A stretch of 56,724 nucleotides of DNA from JAYEHK01 sp034659475 (GTDB taxonomy: Bacteria; Bacillota; Syntrophomonadia; Syntrophomonadales; Syntrophomonadaceae), in the NCBI GenBank assembly GCA_034659475.1, contig JAYEHK010000035.1, positions 1-56,724 on the forward strand, given 5' to 3'. The first letter of the stretch is position 1. Every line of letters begins with the position of its first letter. A program made the translations under genes and the position numbers. The notes below the pieces were generated by a model. The model had not been told where the DNA came from and made no database searches. It saw only the letters and a program-made list of their open reading frames with translations. Positions 33,729-42,748 of the stretch are shown here, in pieces.

Positions 33729-34898
33729 TCATCGAAGTGCTGTGAATCCATTGGACATTCCAGCAATGATCGCAATCATGAAGAAAAACATCAGCGCAAC
33801 CGAAGCCGTTGCTGCCAGCATCAATAATATATGACTGCTCATCGTTTCCAGGATCGCTGCTGTTCTGGCATCCCCCATCGGCTCTACTACCGCTGCCACC
33901 ACTTTATAAATGATTGCAATCGCTGCAATTTTGAGCAGTGGGAATAGAATGATCCCCAGAATAATTAGTACCCCCCAAATGCCTAGTGCCTGTTTAAGCA
34001 TTACGATGTAACCGGCTGCAACCTCTATGGTGTCAGAGACCATTTTCCCAACGATAGGTACTGCATTATCGGTAATAAAGCGAGTCGTTCGCAGTGTAAC
34101 TTTATCCAGTACAGAAGCATAAAGGGCACGCAGCGTTACAAGCCCTACAAAAAACGTCAGGAAAAATCCCAAAAAAAGCTGCGCAAGCTGAGTACAGAAA
34201 CGGGCCATTTTTTCTACTTTTATGGTTTCCGACATTTGATTGACCAGGCTCAGCACGGCAGAAAGAATAATCAGGGGAAAAACAACATTTTTTATCCCAC
34301 TGGCAAACGCAGTTGCTGCCGTCATTAGCATGGGAAAAAGCATAACCGATGCATTGATATTTCCCAATCCAGCGACCAGTACCATCATCTGCGGAAGCAT
34401 AGCGGTCATAAATGTCACCATATTGTCAATGGTTTGCTGCCCAATCATTAGAACCACTTTAAAAGAACCCAGTGCCAACGCACATAAACCCAAAAAACAG
34501 GTTAGATAAGAGAGTTTAGCAATACTTGATGAAAACGCTGTTTGCAGATTAATGAGCAATGCAGCCATGACGGAGAGTATGACTAATTTTGATAAAAGCC
34601 CTGAATTCGCCAGGATTTCCTTAAAGAAAAACCGGACAATACTCTCGACAACTTCCTTTCCGTCAAACACCCATTCTCCGTGAATAAAATCCAGCAACCA
34701 TTCCTTAACAGACTTTGTTTCCATGTAGGAAGACAGCTCCCCATCAATATTACCTTTGAATTCTTCAAGTGATTCCATGTCAATGCTCTTCATGGCATCC
34801 TGAACAGAAAACACAGATTCTTCCTCCTGTGCCCATGCTGATACAGGCAAAATGAGAGGTAACAGCATAAATAAAACCAGGATCAGAATTTTTTTCAT
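33729..34898 (-). CDS. spoIIIAE: Stage III sporulation protein AE
   Basis: A 389-residue protein with a signal peptide (cleavage probably after SAWA, residue 23), a short external domain, and about seven membrane helices from residue 95 on. This is the normal size and topology of SpoIIIAE, the largest membrane subunit of the mother-cell complex. It is 20 bp after spoIIIAD. Confidence 0.95.
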   Translation of the reverse strand: MKKILILVLFMLLPLILPVSAWAQEEESVFSVQDAMKSIDMESLEEFKGNIDGELSSYMETKSVKEWLLDFIHGEWVFDGKEVVESIVRFFFKEILANSGLLSKLVILSVMAALLINLQTAFSSSIAKLSYLTCFLGLCALALGSFKVVLMIGQQTIDNMVTFMTAMLPQMMVLVAGLGNINASVMLFPMLMTAATAFASGIKNVVFPLIILSAVLSLVNQMSETIKVEKMARFCTQLAQLFLGFFLTFFVGLVTLRALYASVLDKVTLRTTRFITDNAVPIVGKMVSDTIEVAAGYIVMLKQALGIWGVLIILGIILFPLLKIAAIAIIYKVVAAVVEPMGDARTAAILETMSSHILLMLAATASVALMFFFMIAIIAGMSNGFTALR

Positions 34899-34918
34899 TC
34901 TCAGCCCTCTCCTCCTGT

Positions 34919-35308
34919 TTATCCAGGCATTAAATCCATAAGTGATTCCAAGATGGCAATCATAATCGGCAGTGCCAGCACTGCAATAATAATCTTGGAG
35001 GCAAACTCTACTTTTCTGGCAACCGCCTTTTCGCCCGCATCTTCACAGATAACTGCCGCGAATTCGCCCAGGTAAGCAACTCCGAGAACTTTCAATATCG
35101 TAGAAAAAAAGAATAGGTTAATCTCGGCCCGTCTGCTTAATTCCTCCATTACCTCTAAAATAGAAGCTATTTTACCCATCATTACAGTAAAAATCAGGAT
35201 ACTGAAAACCATACTTAGAAGCACTGCCATCACCGGTTTCTCCTGCCGGAGGATGAGCAGTAATATTGTCGTTATAAGGGCTAATCCAACAATCTGAGCT
35301 ATGTTCAA
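34919..35308 (-). CDS. spoIIIAD: Stage III sporulation protein AD
   Basis: The 129 residues form four hydrophobic helices with the conserved segment LKVLGVAYLGEFAAVICEDAGE. It starts with TTG behind GGAG. SpoIIIAD is a small membrane subunit of the SpoIIIA complex. It lies 62 bp after spoIIIAC. Confidence 0.93.
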   Translation of the reverse strand: MNIAQIVGLALITTILLLILRQEKPVMAVLLSMVFSILIFTVMMGKIASILEVMEELSRRAEINLFFFSTILKVLGVAYLGEFAAVICEDAGEKAVARKVEFASKIIIAVLALPIMIAILESLMDLMPG

Positions 35309-35370
35309 ACACCATCGCTCCTTTTATGCAAGCTCAAACAGGCGCATATTGATATTATGGGAAGTCCCTG

Positions 35371-35568
35371 TCATAGATTAAATACAGTGCGAACCACCGT
35401 AAAAAGTTGGTTCATGAGCTGTACAACAATAATTAAAACAACAACCACGCCGGCAAGTGTAAGCATTTCTGCCTGCTCCTGTTTTTTAGCCTGCGTAAGG
35501 ACAATACATAGAACAGAAATAAGCATACCGATTCCAGCGATTTTAAACAGGATATCCATATTTGCCAT
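35371..35568 (-). CDS. spoIIIAC: Stage III sporulation protein AC
   Basis: A 65-residue protein with two membrane helices (about 8-24 and 38-58) and the family pattern IAGIGMLISVLCIVLTQAKK. GAGGAG precedes the start. One of the two smallest proteins in the spoIIIA operon. Confidence 0.94.
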   Translation of the reverse strand: MANMDILFKIAGIGMLISVLCIVLTQAKKQEQAEMLTLAGVVVVLIIVVQLMNQLFTVVRTVFNL

Positions 35569-35609
35569 TCATTTCATCTCCTCTTTGTTAATTTCGCTTG
35601 TATTCATAA

Positions 35610-36134
35610 CTACAGCAATAACAGCACCACCGCAGCACCAACAATAAAGCCTCCATAGGCCCATAGCTTTCTATTTGAACTGGATGTTTCCCGTGCCTTT
35701 TGTTCCTGTATCTGCAGTTGTGCATCAACCATCTGAAACATTTTCTTCTGTTCTTCGGTACCGGACATCCCCAATTGAGCTGCAAGGGTCTGCAGCAAAT
35801 TCAGATCTTCTTTTTGAAGATCTCCTGCCTGTGCCAGCATTTTCAAACCCTTTTGCCAGGCTTCACGTATGGTTACACCCTGCCTGTCCTTCAGGATATG
35901 AGAGCTTTCCAGAAAAAGCTGCTTTACCGGCTCTGCTGTAAAATCTGCCGTTCGTGTAAGCGCCATAGATAGGGGAGTCTGCATGTAGGTGATCTCTTTT
36001 TCCAGAAAAGCGATTGCCAGTCGCAGCTGTTTAAGCTGTTCTACCCGCTGATCAAGCCCCCGTGCACCCATCATGCCAAAGGCGCCTGACCCTGCAATAA
36101 CCATCGCAACCCCCATAGTCTTAAGCCAGATCAT
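35610..36134 (-). CDS. spoIIIAB: Stage III sporulation protein AB
   Basis: A 174-residue protein anchored by an N-terminal (about 5-22) and a C-terminal (about 155-173) membrane helix, with a cytoplasmic helical domain between (RVEQLKQLRLAIAFLEKEITY, RDLQKEDLNLLQTLAAQLG-like). This fits SpoIIIAB, related to GspF-type platform proteins. It overlaps spoIIIAA by 4 bp. Confidence 0.94.
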   Translation of the reverse strand: MIWLKTMGVAMVIAGSGAFGMMGARGLDQRVEQLKQLRLAIAFLEKEITYMQTPLSMALTRTADFTAEPVKQLFLESSHILKDRQGVTIREAWQKGLKMLAQAGDLQKEDLNLLQTLAAQLGMSGTEEQKKMFQMVDAQLQIQEQKARETSSSNRKLWAYGGFIVGAAVVLLLL

Positions 36135-37087
36135 CGTTCACACCTCACGATCTCCTCCACGGTACCCGGTCCTTTTCTTCGCGACAAAAAAATGATATTG
36201 TAGAAAACATCCTCCGCCATCAGGTTTTTGATAACCGGTCTGTGTTGTACCTCCTCTAGGCTTCCTGCGTGAATGCTGCTCACAACAGAAACCCCGGCAT
36301 TGACGCATTCATAGATAGCCTCCACATCCTGTACCCTTCCTATTTCATCGGTAATGATAACAACCGGGGATAACGAACGAAGCGCCATCATCATCCCATA
36401 TGCTTTGGGACAGGCATCCAACACATCTGCGCGAGGCCCCAGGTCCAACTGTACTTGTCCCTGGTAACATCCGCCCAATTCGGAACGTTCATCAACAACG
36501 GTTATGTTGCAGCCTTTCCCCCATTTATTGCCCTCCGACAAACTCCTGGCAATATCGCGTAAGATTGTTGTCTTACCACACCTTGGCGGAGAAACCAGCA
36601 GTGTATTCATCGGCACACCACTACGGGTATAGAGGTGTGGTAAGAGGTGTCCAGCACACCCCTTAATCTGCCGTGCAACTCGAATCGCAATTGAGGAAAA
36701 CGCCTTGACCGTCTTCACTTCCCCCTGCCTCATCACCACCTGTCCTGCAAGACCAACGCGGTGCCCTCCCGAGATCGTTATGTAACCCCTGCGAATCTCC
36801 TCTTCAAAGGCATATAGAGAGTTATCACTAATGGAGGCAATGGTTCGGTGAATATCCTCCGGGGTTACTACATACCCCCTGGCAAGATTGTCTTCCAATT
36901 GGCCGCGGGGTGTAATCGTTATTTCTCTATCTCCCGTACGTAGAAGTATTGGTTTTCCCCGTCTCAATCGAATTTCCTCAAGTTCACTCCATACATGATT
37001 GGTTTCCATTATTAAAGAACGAACGGTAGGAGATAGATAAGGAACGATATCCTGATAGATTATAGATTCACTTGAAGAACCCAGCAC
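36131..37087 (-). CDS. spoIIIAA: Stage III sporulation protein AA (ATPase)
   Basis: The motor-like ATPase of the SpoIIIA channel. The Walker A motif is VSPPRCGKTTILRDI and the Walker B segment VVIITDEIGR, with the R3H-like N-terminal part (LEEIRLRRGKPI). The reading frame is open to 37162, but the GTG at 37087 has a GGGGGTGG site at good distance and gives 318 residues, close to the family's 307. First gene of the operon. A CATAAATT word upstream resembles a sigma-E -10 box but lacks a matching -35. Confidence 0.94.
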   Translation of the reverse strand: MLGSSSESIIYQDIVPYLSPTVRSLIMETNHVWSELEEIRLRRGKPILLRTGDREITITPRGQLEDNLARGYVVTPEDIHRTIASISDNSLYAFEEEIRRGYITISGGHRVGLAGQVVMRQGEVKTVKAFSSIAIRVARQIKGCAGHLLPHLYTRSGVPMNTLLVSPPRCGKTTILRDIARSLSEGNKWGKGCNITVVDERSELGGCYQGQVQLDLGPRADVLDACPKAYGMMMALRSLSPVVIITDEIGRVQDVEAIYECVNAGVSVVSSIHAGSLEEVQHRPVIKNLMAEDVFYNIIFLSRRKGPGTVEEIVRCER

Positions 37088-37188
37088 AACACCACCCCCT
37101 GTCCTTAATAGATATTGGTTCTTAAAGCAATTTATGTCAGGAATATATAAGCCTGCCCACAAATCTATGGACAGGCTGATTTAAACAT

Positions 37189-37213
37189 TAAAAAACCCCC
37201 ACTAAGGGGGGTT
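37189..37213 (-). terminator. Terminator of the CD1247-type gene
   Basis: On the minus strand AACCCCCCTTAGTGGGGGTTTTTT: a short stem followed by a T-run, 13 bp after the stop of the gene at 37226. It separates that gene from spoIIIAA. A second hairpin (AGCCTGCCC / GGACAGGCT, 37151-37177) lies between it and spoIIIAA. Confidence 0.85.
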
Positions 37214-37225
37214 ATAAAAAAATAT

Positions 37226-37642
37226 TTAACTCATGCGTTTTTCTTCTCCTATTCCGGCATCAGGGGGACTATATTCATAATCAAACGATCCATCATTTAC
37301 GTAAACAACTTCGTTACAGTTAGGGCAAATCACTTCAATTACATCCTCGTCATTCATTAACTCGTGCTCAATATACAGACTCTCTCCGCACTTAGAACAG
37401 TTGATTTGAAGGAATTCCTCTTCAAAAACCGTTTCTTCGAGATCTAACAGATCATCATCAATGCTCTCCATATACTCCTTAATTTCTTCGACTTCTTGCT
37501 CCACAAAACTGATTTCTTCTGCCATTTCGTTCAGAACATTTAAGATCCCGGAGATTATTTTCCCCTGTGGACTCCCTTCCCTGATAATAAGTCCTTCACT
37601 TAGCCCCTGTAAATAGCTAACCTTATCCGAAAAGTCCTTCAA
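37226..37642 (-). CDS. CD1247 N-terminal domain protein with zinc ribbon
   Basis: The 138-residue protein has an N-terminal helical/coiled segment (YLQGLSEGLIIREGSPQGK, then acidic coiled coil to about 75) and a zinc ribbon with CSKC and CPNC pairs. This matches the CD1247-type family found beside spoIIIA and efp in many Clostridia. Its function is unknown. In related genomes efp usually comes directly before it; here a chemoreceptor and repeats are in between. Confidence 0.85.
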   Translation of the reverse strand: MKDFSDKVSYLQGLSEGLIIREGSPQGKIISGILNVLNEMAEEISFVEQEVEEIKEYMESIDDDLLDLEETVFEEEFLQINCSKCGESLYIEHELMNDEDVIEVICPNCNEVVYVNDGSFDYEYSPPDAGIGEEKRMS

Positions 37643-37740
37643 GATTAACCCCTCCTTTTTCGAATAATATCCTTCATCCGTTTTTAGTATTTGTATTCAG
37701 CGGAGGAATTAATCCAACAAAAAATCAAATTTGTTAAGGT

Positions 37741-38215
37741 AGTGTCACAATAGACAGATTATGCGACGTAAAGTTGGACAGTTGGTTAGTTGGAAAGTTG
37801 GAAAATCGGAACGGTTCAGAAGGGATATCAATATAATCTCCCCCTTACACGGCAGACTATTTCAATAAGGAGTAAGGAGTTAGGCGTGAGGGGTGAGAAC
37901 GGAACCAGACTCCATAGGCCAAAAAGGTGCTAGGCTCTTAACTTATTCAGAAAATAAATTAGTTTCCATTACGTATTGCGAATAAGTTAGGAGCCTGGCT
38001 CCCTTCATGCAGCATTACCACCCATATATCTAGATACGCAGAGTTCCAATATTGTTGTGTAACAAATGGGACCTGACCCCAGCGTGTAACATTATTTACA
38101 CAAGCAACGCACAAAATTTTTCATTGATGGTTGTGTCTAGCGGACATGGTGGTTCCACTGCGGAAAATCATATTAGTGAGTTTGAATGTATCAGTGCCCA
38201 TTGGATGAAATATTC
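37741..38215. repeat. Repeat cluster upstream of the chemoreceptor
   Basis: No supported gene. Seen in order: a GATTATGCGACGTAAAGTTGG unit leading into four AGTTGG octamers (37772-37803); an inverted repeat, 37929-37948 with 37980-37999, ending in GCTAGGCTC / GAGCCTGGC and related to the one at 111-198; and a unit with TTCATTGATGGTTGTG and TGAGTTTGAATGTATCAGTG (38125-38215) that recurs at 55070-55160. Confidence 0.75.
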
Positions 38216-38394
38216 TTCCAACAGGCTCCGCATGGGCCTTTTTGGGTTTTAGCCGGGAATTGTATTCAATAATTATTAATATTTCTCATAAAAAGAGGAA
38301 TAATAATATAATTTGCAGAAATATTATGAATGACTATACACCAAACATTATATTTATAAGCAATGTGTTAAGCATTGAGAAAGAGAGGTATAAG

Positions 38395-40470
38395 ATGAAA
38401 AAGGTAAGTTATCCGATTATTATTGCTATTGTTGTTTGTTCTATACTCATAGCCGGGATTGTGGGTGGAGTATCTATTTACAAAAGCAGTGCAATAATTC
38501 ATGATGATACAGAAGAAATGCTTCTGGAGAAAGCTCAGAAAACCGCTGCTGAATTAAGTTTAAATTCAGAAGAAATTGCTGATGCTGCTGAAGCTATGGA
38601 AAGTATTATTTCTAGTACTTTTAACGTAGAAGAAGCTAGGAATAACCCAGTATATATGGATAATTATATGAATGAGATGACGCCAGTAATAAAGAAATTT
38701 GCTGAGAAAACAGAAGGAGTCATGAGTGCATATATATACTTTGATCCTGGGCTAACAAATCAGGCACATAAAATATCCTTCGTTGATACCCAGAATAATG
38801 GCAATTTTATTCATCAAGAGCAGAATGAGTTAGAAATTTATGACCCGGAAAACCCAAACATGGATTGGTACTACAGACCAATAAATGAAAAACAGGGCCT
38901 GTTTTCAAAGCCCTATTACTGGGACGCGTGGAATATGAATGTAATTACCTACAGTAAACCAGTGTATGTTAATGGAACCCTTATCGGAGTTGTAGGTATA
39001 GATACATCTTTTGATGAATATAAAGAAGCTGTAAATTCAATAAAACTATATGAGACCGGCTATGCATCTTTGTTAACTGAAGATCTGTATCACCTCGTTC
39101 ATCCTAAATTGGGCATAGATGATAATATGGCAGATGTTCAAGGAGGAACTTTCAAGTGGATGTCCGAAAAGATACTAAATAATGATAGCGGAACCATTCG
39201 TTATACTGTTGATGGCAGCGATAAGATGATGGGGTATGCACATCTATCAAACGGTATGGTACTTTTACTCAGTGCTACTACTTCTGAAGTACTAGCCGAG
39301 ATGAATGAACTGAGAAATTTTTTATTTTTAATTATGCTTCTGGGAATAATTTTAGCAGGATTAAGTGCAATATTCATAGGACGTAGAATATCACAACCTG
39401 TAACTGATTGTTCTAAATTTGCCGACATTATGGCTGCTGGAGATTTTACTAATGATGTTCCGCCAGAGGCTTTGCAGCGTAAAGATGAACTGGGGGTACT
39501 GGCCCAGGCCCTTGATCAGATGAATAAAAACTTAAGGAATCTGATAATGGAGATAAACAATAATGCTGGAGAAGTAGCTGCTGCCAGCGAAGAATTAAAT
39601 GCTTCCGGTGAAAGTATCGCTTCGACTATGGAAGAGATGTCCGCCTCTACAGAAGAAATTGCTGCAGGTATGGAAGAAGTATCTGCTTCCTCACAGGAGG
39701 TGGGTGCCTCCGGTCAGGAAATAGCTGCCATTGTAGAACAGGTCAGTATAGCGGCAGAAAAAGGTCATACAGATGGAATAGAGATAGGACAACGAGCTTT
39801 GAGCGTACAAAATCAAGCCAATGCTTCAGAAGAAGCAGCTTTGAAAATGTATGAGGAGATAACAGAAAAAGTGGAAAAAGCCATGCATGATGCCCGGGTA
39901 GTAGACGAAATCTCCGGTCTGGCTGAGAATATAGCAGGAATAGCTGATCAGACCAATCTCCTGGCTCTCAATGCAGCCATAGAAGCGGCTCGTGCCGGAG
40001 AGCAGGGACGCGGTTTTGCTGTAGTGGCAGAAGAAGTAAGAAAACTAGCCGAAGATTCAGCCCAGGCTGTAACCGGAATCCAGGGCCTTACCGGGCAAGT
40101 ACAGGCTGCAATCAGGATTCTCATGGAACACTGCGGTGAACTACTGAGATTTATCAACGAGGACGTAGTTAGAGACTATGGTTTAATAGTACAGATAGGC
40201 AAGCAGTATAAAGATGATGCAGATATGATAAATGATTTAACCGTAAATATAGGTGATCATATTACTAAAGTAGTAAAAGCTGTGGAAGAAATTAATGGAG
40301 CTATTGAATCTACAGCAGCAACAATGGAAGAGACTGCAGCAGGTGCCCAGGAAATAGCCAAAGGTAGTGAAGGTGCAACCCATGTAGCAATAGAAATAAA
40401 TGAAGCTTCCGGTAAATTAGCCAGTAGTGCAGAGCAACTTAATTTACAGATACAGCAATTTAAGATATAA
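38395..40470 (+). CDS. Methyl-accepting chemotaxis protein with dCache sensor
   Basis: The 691-residue receptor has a membrane helix (about 7-28), an extracellular double-Cache domain (about 40-300; MDWYYRPINEKQGLFSKPYYW and GVVGIDTSFDEY are typical), a second helix (about 305-325), HAMP, and a long methyl-accepting coiled coil. The CheA/CheW hairpin is IADQTNLLALNAAIEAARAG. The ATG at 38395 has AGAGAGG upstream; the frame upstream is not needed. It is the only large plus-strand gene before 50 kb, looks A/T-rich and stands alone between efp and the CD1247 gene, which suggests insertion. The ligand is unknown. Confidence 0.93.
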   Translation: MKKVSYPIIIAIVVCSILIAGIVGGVSIYKSSAIIHDDTEEMLLEKAQKTAAELSLNSEEIADAAEAMESIISSTFNVEEARNNPVYMDNYMNEMTPVIKKFAEKTEGVMSAYIYFDPGLTNQAHKISFVDTQNNGNFIHQEQNELEIYDPENPNMDWYYRPINEKQGLFSKPYYWDAWNMNVITYSKPVYVNGTLIGVVGIDTSFDEYKEAVNSIKLYETGYASLLTEDLYHLVHPKLGIDDNMADVQGGTFKWMSEKILNNDSGTIRYTVDGSDKMMGYAHLSNGMVLLLSATTSEVLAEMNELRNFLFLIMLLGIILAGLSAIFIGRRISQPVTDCSKFADIMAAGDFTNDVPPEALQRKDELGVLAQALDQMNKNLRNLIMEINNNAGEVAAASEELNASGESIASTMEEMSASTEEIAAGMEEVSASSQEVGASGQEIAAIVEQVSIAAEKGHTDGIEIGQRALSVQNQANASEEAALKMYEEITEKVEKAMHDARVVDEISGLAENIAGIADQTNLLALNAAIEAARAGEQGRGFAVVAEEVRKLAEDSAQAVTGIQGLTGQVQAAIRILMEHCGELLRFINEDVVRDYGLIVQIGKQYKDDADMINDLTVNIGDHITKVVKAVEEINGAIESTAATMEETAAGAQEIAKGSEGATHVAIEINEASGKLASSAEQLNLQIQQFKI

Positions 40471-40496
40471 GCTGACATAAAGGCTGAATAAGACAG

Positions 40497-40529
40497 GCCC
40501 CTCTTCCAACATTACTAACGAAGAGGGGC
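40497..40529. terminator. Terminator between the convergent chemoreceptor and efp genes
   Basis: Ten-bp arms GCCCCTCTTC and GAAGAGGGGC with a 13-nt loop. It lies 26 bp after the chemoreceptor stop and 38 bp before the efp stop, so it can serve both directions. Confidence 0.75.
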
Positions 40530-40567
40530 TTAACTTTATCGATATGGAAGCAGAGGGTGACAAGAAG

Positions 40568-41125
40568 TTATACTCTTTCCATGTATTCTCCAACCCGTGT
40601 GTCAACTCTGATTTTGTCTCCTTCATTAACAAACAAGGGAACCTGAACAGTGGCACCACTCTCAAGTTTAGCCGCTTTGGTAACATTGGTAGCTGTGTCC
40701 CCTTTTACACCAGGTTCTGTTTCAGAAACGGTTAACTCAACAAAGTTAGGCAATTCAATGCCCATAATATCTTCCTGATACATCAGCACACCAATATTCA
40801 TGTTTTCCATGAGCCACTTTGCACCATTACCCAAGACTTCATCAGGAATAGAAAGCTGATCATACGTTTCATTATCCATAAATACGAAACTGTCTCCGTC
40901 ATTATACAGGTATTGCATATCTCTCTTATCAAGATGGGCCTTATGTACCTTCTCCCCACCTCGGAAGGTTTTCTCAACATTTCCACCAGATTTTACATTT
41001 TTCAATTTTGCACGTACAAAAGCGGAACCTTTGCCGGGTTTTACATGTTGAAATTCAACAACCTGATATACAGTTCCCTCCAATTCAATGGTCATGCCGG
41101 TTTTAAAATCATTAACCGAGATCAT
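40568..41125 (-). CDS. efp: Translation elongation factor P
   Basis: The 185-residue factor has the three-domain EF-P layout. The modification loop HVKPGKGSAFVR puts Lys32 at the tip that reaches the peptidyl-transferase centre to rescue polyproline stalling. No modification gene (epmA, ymfI type) is nearby. It follows the Xaa-Pro peptidase gene by 13 bp, a common pairing. Confidence 0.97.
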   Translation of the reverse strand: MISVNDFKTGMTIELEGTVYQVVEFQHVKPGKGSAFVRAKLKNVKSGGNVEKTFRGGEKVHKAHLDKRDMQYLYNDGDSFVFMDNETYDQLSIPDEVLGNGAKWLMENMNIGVLMYQEDIMGIELPNFVELTVSETEPGVKGDTATNVTKAAKLESGATVQVPLFVNEGDKIRVDTRVGEYMERV

Positions 41126-41138
41126 TTTATCCCTCCAT

Positions 41139-42194
41139 TTATATTATGATTAACTTTTTATCAGAAAGGGTAATGACTTCACATCCCCCATTCTTCACAA
41201 TCACAGTATCTTCGATGCGAATTCCGCCCCAACCAGGAATGTATACACCCGGTTCAATGGTCACCACCATGTTCTCTTCCAGGACTGCGTCACTGGCATA
41301 GGATACGCGTGGTTGTTCATGAATCTCCAGTCCAACCCCATGCCCAAGTCCATGCACAAAGTATCTATCCAGATCGTACTTCTTAAGCTGACCACGAACA
41401 ATACCATCCACTTCCCGGGATTCCATACCGGAACAAACAGACGCAACACCTAATTCCTGTGCTTCTAATACTTTACCATAAATATCCCTTAACTTAGAAG
41501 ACGCTTCACTAATTGCAACCGTACGAGTCATATCTCCTGCATAACCGTGATAGAATCCACCCATATCAATGGTCAGCATATCACCAGATGCCAGTTCTTT
41601 GGACGAGGGCTGACCGTGAGGCAGGGCCGCGTTTTTACCTGACACCGCAATGGTATCAAAGGATTCCCCACTGCACCCGCCCTCCTTAAGTAAAAAAGCA
41701 ATCCGTGCCGCAATATGACGTTCGGGAACCCCGGGACGTATTTCGGTACATATCTGGGAAAACACCTGATCACCAATCGCGGCAACACTTCGAAGGAATT
41801 CCAGTTCAGTTTCATCCTTTACCAAACGCTGTGTCTCAATCCAGTTTGAACAGGGGTGAAATTCAACCTTTAACTCGTCTTTCAGAAGGTTCAGCACTTC
41901 AACAGTCATATAATGAGATTCAATTCCTATATGCTGTATCCCTTCACAAAGTCCTGATAAGGCTGCAATCAGACCATTTTCATTTTTCACCAGTTCCCAG
42001 TCTGGACACTCCCTGGCAACCTGTTCAAAATATCTGCCATCTGTAATAATGCACTGTCTGGTTGGTGTAATCAAAAGGCTGGCATCACTGCCCCCTGTAA
42101 AATTTGATAAATACCAAATGTTTTCACCCTTGCTGATCAGGAATGCATCCAATTTATGTTCTTCCATTTTCATACGAAGTTTATCCATTCGCAT
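41139..42194 (-). CDS. Xaa-Pro aminopeptidase (M24 family)
   Basis: A 351-residue pita-bread metallopeptidase. The five metal ligands are seen in DMGGFYHGYAGDMTRT, HGLGHGVGL, EPGVY and RIEDTV. It removes N-terminal residues preceding proline, like YqhT/PepQ of Bacillus. The GTG at 42209 lies inside the AGGTGAG ribosome site, so I use the ATG at 42194. In an operon aroQ-peptidase-efp. Confidence 0.92.
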   Translation of the reverse strand: MRMDKLRMKMEEHKLDAFLISKGENIWYLSNFTGGSDASLLITPTRQCIITDGRYFEQVARECPDWELVKNENGLIAALSGLCEGIQHIGIESHYMTVEVLNLLKDELKVEFHPCSNWIETQRLVKDETELEFLRSVAAIGDQVFSQICTEIRPGVPERHIAARIAFLLKEGGCSGESFDTIAVSGKNAALPHGQPSSKELASGDMLTIDMGGFYHGYAGDMTRTVAISEASSKLRDIYGKVLEAQELGVASVCSGMESREVDGIVRGQLKKYDLDRYFVHGLGHGVGLEIHEQPRVSYASDAVLEENMVVTIEPGVYIPGWGGIRIEDTVIVKNGGCEVITLSDKKLIII

Positions 42195-42284
42195 CTTAAT
42201 ATCTCTCACCTGCCTGATCCTTTTAATAACTGTTCTTATTTTACCCCAGTAAACAGATGCGTAAAATACTTTTTTTCTTTAAGC

Positions 42285-42731
42285 CTATTTGTTTCTTATC
42301 ATCTTCATCGCTGCTTCAAAGGCAAGATCGTAGCTTTCTGCCCCAAACCCAAAGATCCCACCAACAGCAATCGGGCTCAGCAAGGAGGTGTGGCGGAAGG
42401 TCTCTTCCCGTTTATAAATATTGGAAAGATGGACCTCAATGAATGGAATCTGAACGGCTTTTAACGCATCGTAGATCGCGATACTATAGTGGGAATAGGC
42501 TGCCGCATTTACAATCATGCAGTCGATCTGATCCACTCTTGCCTGATGGATACAATCGATCAGCTCCCCTTCATGGTTTGACTGAACAAACTGCAGATCT
42601 ACCTTCTCTGCTTCTGCCCTCTTTCTAAGGCGTGCTTCGATCACCTTCAGGGTCGTTGTTCCGTAATTCTCGGGTTCTCTTACACCTAGGAGATTGAGAT
42701 TCGGTCCATTAATGACCAACAAGCTCGCCAT
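42285..42731 (-). CDS. aroQ: 3-dehydroquinate dehydratase, type II
   Basis: A 148-residue type II dehydroquinase for the third step of the shikimate pathway. NGPNLNLLG at 8-16, the catalytic Tyr in ENYGTTTL, the catalytic His in AAAYSHYSIAI and EVHLSNI...ETFRHTS are present. The usual NPGA turn reads NAAA, a small change near the active site. It lies between tldE and the Xaa-Pro peptidase, with a 75-90 bp gap on the downstream side. Confidence 0.95.
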   Translation of the reverse strand: MASLLVINGPNLNLLGVREPENYGTTTLKVIEARLRKRAEAEKVDLQFVQSNHEGELIDCIHQARVDQIDCMIVNAAAYSHYSIAIYDALKAVQIPFIEVHLSNIYKREETFRHTSLLSPIAVGGIFGFGAESYDLAFEAAMKMIRNK

Positions 42732-42748
42732 GTTGCCCCTCCTTTTGC

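Noticed and set aside
37088..37190. Sigma-E promoter for spoIIIAA
   Set aside because: CATAAATT fits the -10 consensus at seven of eight positions, but no -35 word is found 13-15 bp upstream, so I did not list it.
38242..38394. N-terminal extension of the chemoreceptor by 51 codons
   Set aside because: The receptor's first membrane helix starts right after the ATG at 38395, which has its own ribosome site; the extension has no family counterpart.
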